Origin: Clostridia bacterium | GTDB lineage: Bacteria; Bacillota; Clostridia; UBA1381 | Direction of reading: 5' to 3' | NCBI GenBank assembly: GCA_900770405.1 | Contig: CAAGKL010000249.1 | Span: 1 to 20,427 of the forward strand | DNA length: 20,427 nt | Made by a program: the position numbers and the translations under genes | Shown: in pieces, positions 15,719 through 20,427 of the stretch | Layout of the letters: each line of letters opens with the position of its first letter | Numbering within the stretch: position 1 is the stretch's first letter | Notes under the pieces: generated by a model | Told to the model about the DNA's origin: nothing | What the model saw: the letters and a program-made list of their open reading frames with translations, nothing else | The model's database searches: none

Positions 15719-15725
15719 TTAGTAT

Positions 15726-17381
15726 TTAATTTTTTAAGGTTCTGTAATCGCATACTGAGGACAGACTGTCAAGGCTTTTCCAGATCATAACCTTTGCAAG
15801 TGTATAGTTTTGGGTCGGTGTGAATGTGATTTCGGCGCCGTTATATATTTCCGATTGGATTTCGATAAATCTATTGCCTTTCTCGCCGTCGTAAAGAGCG
15901 AGGATAACGGTTTTGCCGGTGTCTGTTATCGGTTTGACAATAATTTTGCCGTCATCGGAACGCTTTGCACTTATGCCGCTGCAGTAATGAATAATACTGT
16001 CGGCTATTGAATATTTATTGCCTTTGTTTATATTCCTCCAATCATTTTCAGTTCCGATATAATAAACCTTATTTAATTTATCGCAGTCCAAAAACGCATT
16101 ATTGCCGATGCTTGTTATGCTGTTCGGAATCGTAACGTCTGTTAAAGCGGTACATTGATAAAACGCACTGTTACCGATACTTGCCACTCCGTCCGGGATT
16201 GTTATTTCTGTCAATCCGAAGCAATTGGCAAAAGCAGAATCGCCGATACTTGCTGCGCTGTCCGGGATTGTTATGCCTGTCAAATTCCGGCAATTATCAA
16301 ACGCTCCGTCAGCAATGCCTGTTACGCCATCCGGGATTGTGAACGAGGTATCCGCTTTTTTGCTCGGGAAGCGTATAATCTCCGTCTTGGCATTATTGTA
16401 TAAAATGCCGTTTTCGGAATAATAGGCGACATTGCCGTCGGCAACGCTTATGTCTGTTAAATTAACACAGTTATAAAATGCGTTATTGCCGATATGCGCT
16501 ACGCTTTTCGGGATTTCAATACCTGTTAAATTATGGCAGTCGTTGAACGCATTATCGCCGATGTATACAATGCCGTCGGGAAGCGTTATGCCCGTTAAAC
16601 TCACGTAGTACAAAAATGCTTCATCGGCAATTGTTTTTGTCCCGGATTTTACGGTATACTCCTCTGCTATGCTCTGGTCAGCCGCTATAAGACATTTGCC
16701 GATGTACAGCACGCCGTTTTCCCAATTTGCATCGTCGTCATAGTATGCGGTTGACTCAAACACATTTTTCCCGATGCTTGCCACGATGCCGTCAATTGCT
16801 ATGTCCTCTAATTTATAGCAGAGGTAAAATGCTCTTGCGCCGATACTTTCTACGCCATCCTGAATTGTTACGCTTGTCAATTCGGTACAATAGTCAAATG
16901 CGTGCTCGCCGATACATGTCACACTGCCGGGGATGACCACACTTGTTAAGGCTGTACAATTGGCAAACGCGGACCCGCCGATGCTTGTTACGCTGTTTGG
17001 AATTGTTATGCCTGTTAAAGCTTTGCAACAGTAAAACGCATAACCGCCGATGCTTGTTACGCTGTCCGGGATTGTTACGCTTGTTAATTTGTCACACCAG
17101 TAAAACGCATAATCGCCGATGCCAGTTACGTCGGGATCTATAACCACGCTTACAATATAATCGATGTATTTATACCAAGGCGCACAGTAATTCTCCGTAT
17201 ATGCTCTCATATCGCCCGTGCCGGTTATGCGAAGATGTCCGTTGTCGTCATATGACCATTTCACATTGTCGCCATTAATGCCGCAGTTTCCGCCTGTGCC
17301 TTGTGCGAAAGCCGCGGGCACAAGCGTGAGCAGCAGGCAGAGCGCGAGCATCGCCGCAAATATTCGCTTAGTCAGTTTCAT
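15726..17381 (-). CDS. Secreted BspA-type leucine-rich-repeat protein without an SLH anchor
   Basis: The protein has 551 residues from ATG 17381 (GGAG nine bases upstream; a TTG at 17396 is less suitable). Residues 1-26 are a signal peptide ending PAAFA. Residues about 78-438 hold about 13 LRR_5 repeats of 23 residues with the pattern ITIPDSVTSIGxxAFxxCxxL, interrupted by two inserts near 207-240 and 310-345. These fold as a curved solenoid known in host- or matrix-adhesion proteins of oral and gut anaerobes. Residues about 470-545 (TVILALYDGEKG, then EITFTPTQNYTLAKVMIW) match a C-terminal beta domain that I recognise from many clostridial secreted proteins. No SLH, LPXTG or lipobox is seen. 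It lies 18 bases after the SLH-anchored LRR gene and is likely co-transcribed. Adhesion is a family-level inference. Confidence 0.87.
   Translation of the reverse strand: MKLTKRIFAAMLALCLLLTLVPAAFAQGTGGNCGINGDNVKWSYDDNGHLRITGTGDMRAYTENYCAPWYKYIDYIVSVVIDPDVTGIGDYAFYWCDKLTSVTIPDSVTSIGGYAFYCCKALTGITIPNSVTSIGGSAFANCTALTSVVIPGSVTCIGEHAFDYCTELTSVTIQDGVESIGARAFYLCYKLEDIAIDGIVASIGKNVFESTAYYDDDANWENGVLYIGKCLIAADQSIAEEYTVKSGTKTIADEAFLYYVSLTGITLPDGIVYIGDNAFNDCHNLTGIEIPKSVAHIGNNAFYNCVNLTDISVADGNVAYYSENGILYNNAKTEIIRFPSKKADTSFTIPDGVTGIADGAFDNCRNLTGITIPDSAASIGDSAFANCFGLTEITIPDGVASIGNSAFYQCTALTDVTIPNSITSIGNNAFLDCDKLNKVYYIGTENDWRNINKGNKYSIADSIIHYCSGISAKRSDDGKIIVKPITDTGKTVILALYDGEKGNRFIEIQSEIYNGAEITFTPTQNYTLAKVMIWKSLDSLSSVCDYRTLKN
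16080..17150 (-). repeat. Tandem 69-base coding repeats of the LRR domain
   Basis: About thirteen diverged 69-base units encode the LRR_5 repeats. On the plus strand they share short blocks such as GGGATTGTTA and GCCGATGCTTGTTAC. Two non-repeat inserts interrupt the array. They are in-frame protein repeats, not a CRISPR or mobile repeat, but could recombine. Confidence 0.8.
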
Positions 17382-17399
17382 AGCTAAAATCTCCAATTT

Positions 17400-19292
17400 T
17401 TAATCTGCGTTTAATTCGTAGCTGAGTTTCCAAAACATAGTCGCCGTCTCGGCTCTTGTCGGCGCAGCCTTCGGGTACAATGCGTATTCATACCCATTGA
17501 GCGAATATATGGACATAATATGCCGTGCAAAGCACCAGTTCATCGGCGCGAGCGCATAGTCCGCGATTTCACCCTTGTCGTTGTAGTCTGTCTGCGACAA
17601 ATCCCAGCCCTCATCATAGCTCATATCAAGTCCTTTCGACTGCGCATAGCGGTAGAAGATTGACGCGATTTGCTCTCTTGTTATAACCGCATCGGGCGAG
17701 AAGGTGGTATCGCCGGTGCCGCTGACAACGCCGTTCGCTGCCGCCCAGCCGACTGCCTTTTTGTACCAGTCCTGCGTCAGGTCGGTGAATTTCGAGCCCT
17801 CATCCGCGGCGGGACTTCCCGCCAGGCGGTAGAACATCGTTGCGAACTGCGCGCGGGTGATGGTGTCGTCGGGCGAGAATGTGTCGCCGCCTGTGCCCGC
17901 CATAATGCCGTTGTCGAGACAGAACTCAATCCCCGAGTGGTTCGCATCGCCGTCCGCACTCTGTATGTCCTTGAATTTTTTAACCGCACAGCTGTCGCCT
18001 TTTTCCGGACAGGTAAATCTGCCGTCCGCCGCCGCGGTCGGTTCGCCGGCGGAGATTTCCTCGCCGGTGTCGAGCAGAATGCACTTGAAGCCGTTGTCGC
18101 GCGCGTACTGCTCCGCCGCCGTGCCGCTGTAGCACTTGATTACGAGATTTTCGTTGCGCACGTCGTAGTCGTCCACATAGTCCCAGCCGAATGCGTGCAG
18201 GTCAATCTGCGTAACGCTTTTCGGGATTGTGACTTCGTTTAAATTGTTGCAGCGGAAGAATGCCGCCTCACCGATGTGCTCAACACCCTCGGAAATCGTG
18301 AGGATTGAAAGGCTTTCACACCACGAAAAGGCGTTGGCGCCGATTTCCGTCACGTTGCCGGGAATGACAACGTTGTCAAGATTTTTACACCGGTAAAATC
18401 CGAGGTGGGGGATTGACTTTAAGGTTGAGGGCAGCTGCACCGAGGTGATGTTCGACATACCGAAGGCGTCCTCGCACATCATTGTCGTGCCCTCGCGGAT
18501 TGCGATGTCACCCACAGCCTCCCATTCGTGAATCTGTTTGGTTTCGGTCGGTGCGGACGGGTCGGGGTTCTCTATCGAGGCATAGCCTATTTCAAGCCCC
18601 GCTATGAGATACTGACCGTTGTATAAAATCTCGCTTTCACGGTTGGCGGGGTCTGAGGCATATGCCGTCCCGAAGAGTATGTTTTTGCCCATATATTCGA
18701 GGTCGGACGGCAGGTTTATTTCGGTCAGCGCCTCGCCGCCGATTGCTTCGCTGCCTATGTATTTCACGCTGTCCGGGATTGTGATTGACGTCATAATGTC
18801 GCCGCAGTCGATGGCGGCGTTTTTGATGACCTCAAGCCCGTCGTTCAGGTTGAGATATTTTAAATATCTGCCGTAAATGGCGTAGTAACCGATTTCCTTG
18901 ATTGTCGGCGGCAGCGTGATGCCGAAAATTCTCATTGAGCCCTCGCGGAGCGCGCCGTCAGCGATAGCCGTAACGGGGTGTCCGTTGATTTCCGACGGAA
19001 TATTAAGCTCAATACCGAACCCCGAGTCGGGATCACCCATAAATCTTGCCGAATAGTCGGTAATCATCGCCGAGCCGTCCTCGCGAATCGTATAAATAAG
19101 AGATGTGAAGTCGTCCGGATCGTCCTTTTCGCGCAGCTGCTCCATATCGTCGGTCACGAAAGTCTTACTTTCCTCAAAGTACTCCGTTCCGTAGTCCGTG
19201 TCGTAGATGCTCCACGCGCCCGCGGTCGGAACGTATGACGATCCGATTATCGATGCGCCGAGCGCCGCGCAGATAAGCCTTTTAAGGTTCAT
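17400..19292 (-). CDS. SLH-anchored BspA-type leucine-rich-repeat surface protein
   Basis: The protein has 630 residues. Residues 1-26 form a signal peptide (ending PTAGA). About 65-370 is a leucine-rich-repeat region of the LRR_5/BspA type with irregular units (VTSVQLPSTLKSI-like, GNVTEIGANAFSWCESL, SVTQIDLHAF). A cysteine-containing spacer (about 405-437) leads to three SLH repeats (about 438-485, 500-545, 565-618) carrying TRAQ, TREQ and TRAE. The SLH block would fix the LRR solenoid to the cell wall. ATG 19292 is preceded by AGGAGG about 12 bases upstream, a slightly long spacing. It is the first gene of a two-gene unit with the anchor-less LRR gene and has a good promoter. A surface adhesion or binding role is inferred from the family; the ligand is unknown. 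Confidence 0.9.
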   Translation of the reverse strand: MNLKRLICAALGASIIGSSYVPTAGAWSIYDTDYGTEYFEESKTFVTDDMEQLREKDDPDDFTSLIYTIREDGSAMITDYSARFMGDPDSGFGIELNIPSEINGHPVTAIADGALREGSMRIFGITLPPTIKEIGYYAIYGRYLKYLNLNDGLEVIKNAAIDCGDIMTSITIPDSVKYIGSEAIGGEALTEINLPSDLEYMGKNILFGTAYASDPANRESEILYNGQYLIAGLEIGYASIENPDPSAPTETKQIHEWEAVGDIAIREGTTMMCEDAFGMSNITSVQLPSTLKSIPHLGFYRCKNLDNVVIPGNVTEIGANAFSWCESLSILTISEGVEHIGEAAFFRCNNLNEVTIPKSVTQIDLHAFGWDYVDDYDVRNENLVIKCYSGTAAEQYARDNGFKCILLDTGEEISAGEPTAAADGRFTCPEKGDSCAVKKFKDIQSADGDANHSGIEFCLDNGIMAGTGGDTFSPDDTITRAQFATMFYRLAGSPAADEGSKFTDLTQDWYKKAVGWAAANGVVSGTGDTTFSPDAVITREQIASIFYRYAQSKGLDMSYDEGWDLSQTDYNDKGEIADYALAPMNWCFARHIMSIYSLNGYEYALYPKAAPTRAETATMFWKLSYELNAD

Positions 19293-19328
19293 AATATACC
19301 AGCCCCTCCTGAAAATTTTTACATAATA

Positions 19329-19357
19329 ATTCTAACATATTTTTACACCTAAGTAAA
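19329..19357 (-). promoter_or_regulatory. Promoter for the LRR gene pair
   Basis: On the minus strand TTTACT (19357-19352), a 17-base spacer and TAGAAT (19334-19329) form a sigma-A-type promoter, with a TG one base before the -10 (extended -10). It lies about 37 bases before the SLH-LRR start. Confidence 0.6.
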
Positions 19358-19396
19358 TGGTATATTTTTTTATTTGTGCCCCCGATTTTTTGTGGA

Positions 19397-19894
19397 TTAT
19401 ATACAAACTCCGTCCAGAACGTTGACGGTGCGCACACCCTTTTGCGCGGCGTAGTTGATAGTGTTTTTAGTGCCGGACGGCACGCCGCTCCAGACGGCGA
19501 TTACAAGGCCGGACATATCCACCATGAATTTGTTGCGCCGCCGGTAACAGGCGCTTGAGTATCGGCTGCAAATGGTGGGAATACGGTCGGCATGCCTGAT
19601 AATGCTGCTGTAGCGCTTCGCCTCGCGCGCAGATTTGCGCCGCACGAAGCCGGGGTGGGGCACGGCGCATATGAGGCAAAGCTCGTCGTTTTGTTTTTTC
19701 TTCTCGAGCACAAGCTCCGCCGCCCATATGTCAGTCCCGGGCGCTATTCCGGTGATGAATGTCGTGTATCCGTCCGCGATTGCGCGGTCGATTACATCGG
19801 CTAAAAGCGGCTTTATTTCCTCCTCGGAATATTTGAGCTTTTCCGGACGGTGTCCGGTGAAACAACAGCAGTGTAAGTTTATATCGTTTTGCAC
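19397..19894 (-). CDS. YpsA/DUF1273-like SLOG-superfamily protein
   Basis: The protein has 165 residues with an AAAGGAG ribosome site six bases before ATG 19894. It begins CCCFTGHRPEKL and contains GIAPGTDIWAAELVL (49-63) and VIAVWSGVPSGTKNTINYA (131-149), the nucleotide-pocket motifs of the DprA/SLOG-type Rossmann proteins of the DUF1273 (YpsA) family. SLOG domains are predicted to bind nucleotides or nucleotide-derived signals. Bacillus YpsA has been linked to cell-division control and stress, but its reaction is unknown. It has its own promoter and is divergent from a small XRE regulator. Residues about 80-125 are unusually rich in Arg and Ser. The family call is fairly sure; the function is not. 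Confidence 0.85.
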   Translation of the reverse strand: MQNDINLHCCCFTGHRPEKLKYSEEEIKPLLADVIDRAIADGYTTFITGIAPGTDIWAAELVLEKKKQNDELCLICAVPHPGFVRRKSAREAKRYSSIIRHADRIPTICSRYSSACYRRRNKFMVDMSGLVIAVWSGVPSGTKNTINYAAQKGVRTVNVLDGVCI

Positions 19895-19926
19895 ATAAAA
19901 AACTCCTTTCCAAAATGCGGTGCACC

Positions 19927-19954
19927 ATATAATATATCATTAGCATTATTATAT
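19927..19954. promoter_or_regulatory. Inverted repeat over the ypsA-like promoter, possible operator
   Basis: ATATAATA (19927-19934) and TATTATAT (19947-19954) are exact inverted copies 12 bases apart. The right arm overlaps the ypsA-like -10 box, and an eight-base palindrome GGTGCACC (19919-19926) is adjacent. A site for the divergent XRE regulator is possible. The AT-rich arms make chance likely enough to keep confidence low. Confidence 0.35.
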
Positions 19955-19976
19955 CACGTAAAAAAGCATATATCAA
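19948..19976 (-). promoter_or_regulatory. Promoter for the YpsA-like gene
   Basis: On the minus strand TTGATA (19976-19971), a 17-base spacer and TATAAT (19953-19948) match the sigma-A consensus at eleven of twelve positions. It lies about 55 bases before the start. Confidence 0.75.
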
Positions 19977-20049
19977 GGCGAGTAAGCCATAATAAGGAAT
20001 AAATATGGTTGTAATGTGGTTTAAAATATGATATAGGTGGTGAATGACT

Positions 20050-20358
20050 ATGAACGAGAAAGATTTTGCGCTGCGTCTTACAACTCTTCGTACAAAGAAA
20101 AATGTTTCCGCGCGTGAGATGAGCCTTGCAATCGGGCAAAATCCCGGGTATATTAACCATATAGAAACGGGGCAGGGTACTCCGTCGCTGGCGGGCATAT
20201 TTTATATATGCGAGTATCTGGGTATTACGCCCGGGGAGTTTTTCGACTTTGAAAATAAAAATCCCGCAAAGCTGAACAAAATTAATGAATATATGAAGAA
20301 ATTAAATGATGAGCAGCTTGAGCTTATGGAAAAGCTCGTAAAGAACTTGATCAGATGA
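20050..20358 (+). CDS. Small XRE-family helix-turn-helix regulator
   Basis: The protein has 102 residues from ATG 20050, which lies nine bases after AGGTGG; an in-frame ATG at 20044 is only three bases after it. Residues about 7-65 form the Cro/CI-type helix-turn-helix. MSLAIGQNPGYINHIETG is the recognition region, and SLAGIFYICEYLGITPGEFF completes the fold. The C-terminus (LNDEQLELMEKLVKNLI) is a likely dimerisation helix. This short single-domain form is common in Clostridia, on chromosomes and mobile elements alike. It is divergent from the YpsA-like gene and 18 bases ahead of a probable ribbon-helix-helix gene, with which it is likely co-transcribed. No clear promoter was found upstream. 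Target genes are unknown. Confidence 0.85.
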   Translation: MNEKDFALRLTTLRTKKNVSAREMSLAIGQNPGYINHIETGQGTPSLAGIFYICEYLGITPGEFFDFENKNPAKLNKINEYMKKLNDEQLELMEKLVKNLIR

Positions 20359-20376
20359 ACGGCGGAAGGTGACAGC

Positions 20377-20427
20377 GTGGCTGTTAAGAGTGTATCCATA
20401 AGAATTGAGGAGGAAATGCTGAAGAAA
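20377..20427 (+). CDS. Probable ribbon-helix-helix protein, N-terminal part only
   Basis: A GTG start at 20377 follows an AAGGTG ribosome site and opens a frame that runs off the window. The 17 visible residues (MAVKSVSIRIEEEMLKK) fit the beta strand and first helix of CopG/Arc-type ribbon-helix-helix DNA-binding proteins, which include many antitoxins. Too little is present to say whether a toxin or a larger protein follows. Confidence 0.5.
   Translation, partial: MAVKSVSIRIEEEMLKK

Noticed and set aside
15710..15776. A TTGACA at 15771 on the minus strand as a promoter for the second araC gene
   Set aside because: At 17 bases spacing the -10 would be GATTAC, matching only half of consensus, and the site lies within the LRR coding sequence.
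16080..17150. Regular repeats that could suggest a CRISPR array
   Set aside because: The period is 69 bases, in frame with 23-residue LRR units; there are no identical repeats with unique spacers and no cas genes.
20000..20040. A plus-strand promoter for the XRE gene
   Set aside because: TAAAAT and TATGAT are present as possible -10 boxes, but no -35 box lies at a suitable distance.

Overview
The window looks like chromosomal DNA from an anaerobic, S-layer-bearing member of the Bacillota, class Clostridia, probably a gut or rumen lineage. This is inferred from three proteins with SLH cell-wall anchors, two BspA-type leucine-rich-repeat surface proteins, an LplA-like sugar-binding lipoprotein, a uronate catabolic set and Shine-Dalgarno-led genes. 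No species can be named. Gene density is high and no gene-free stretch exceeds 300 bases. I saw no rRNA, tRNA, CRISPR array, insertion sequence or phage gene.

Region 1 (1-9908, plus strand) is a compact run of five genes ending in a strong hairpin terminator. It holds the 3' end of an ABC-transporter substrate-binding protein, a 387-residue exported protein, a 1313-residue exported protein with C-terminal SLH repeats, an 840-residue exported protein with N-terminal SLH repeats, and a cytoplasmic GH127/DUF1680-like glycosidase. The two proteins following the transporter gene share a concanavalin-like beta-sandwich module, present three times in total, plus bacterial Ig-like modules. None of the three large exported proteins shows a recognisable catalytic domain. 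I infer a cell-surface glycan-handling apparatus that feeds an ABC importer and an intracellular enzyme.

Region 2 (9912-14876) is a galacturonate module. An AraC-type regulator, tagaturonate reductase (uxaB) and altronate dehydratase (uxaA) run on the minus strand. A GH4 glycosidase, most likely an alpha-galacturonidase, is transcribed divergently across a 107-base control region. Together they would release galacturonate from imported pectic oligosaccharides and convert tagaturonate to 2-keto-3-deoxygluconate. UxaC and the KDG kinase and aldolase are not in the window. Region 3 (14854-15675) is a second AraC regulator convergent with GH4; the GH4 terminator hairpin extends into its last codons.

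Region 4 (15726-19357, minus strand) carries two tandem BspA-type LRR genes behind one good promoter. The upstream one is SLH-anchored and the downstream one has a different C-terminal domain. Region 5 (19397-20427) has a YpsA/DUF1273-like SLOG protein, divergent from a small XRE-family regulator followed by the start of a probable ribbon-helix-helix protein.

The most promising candidate for something undescribed is the Region 1 surface operon, coupled to the adjacent pectin/uronate genes.
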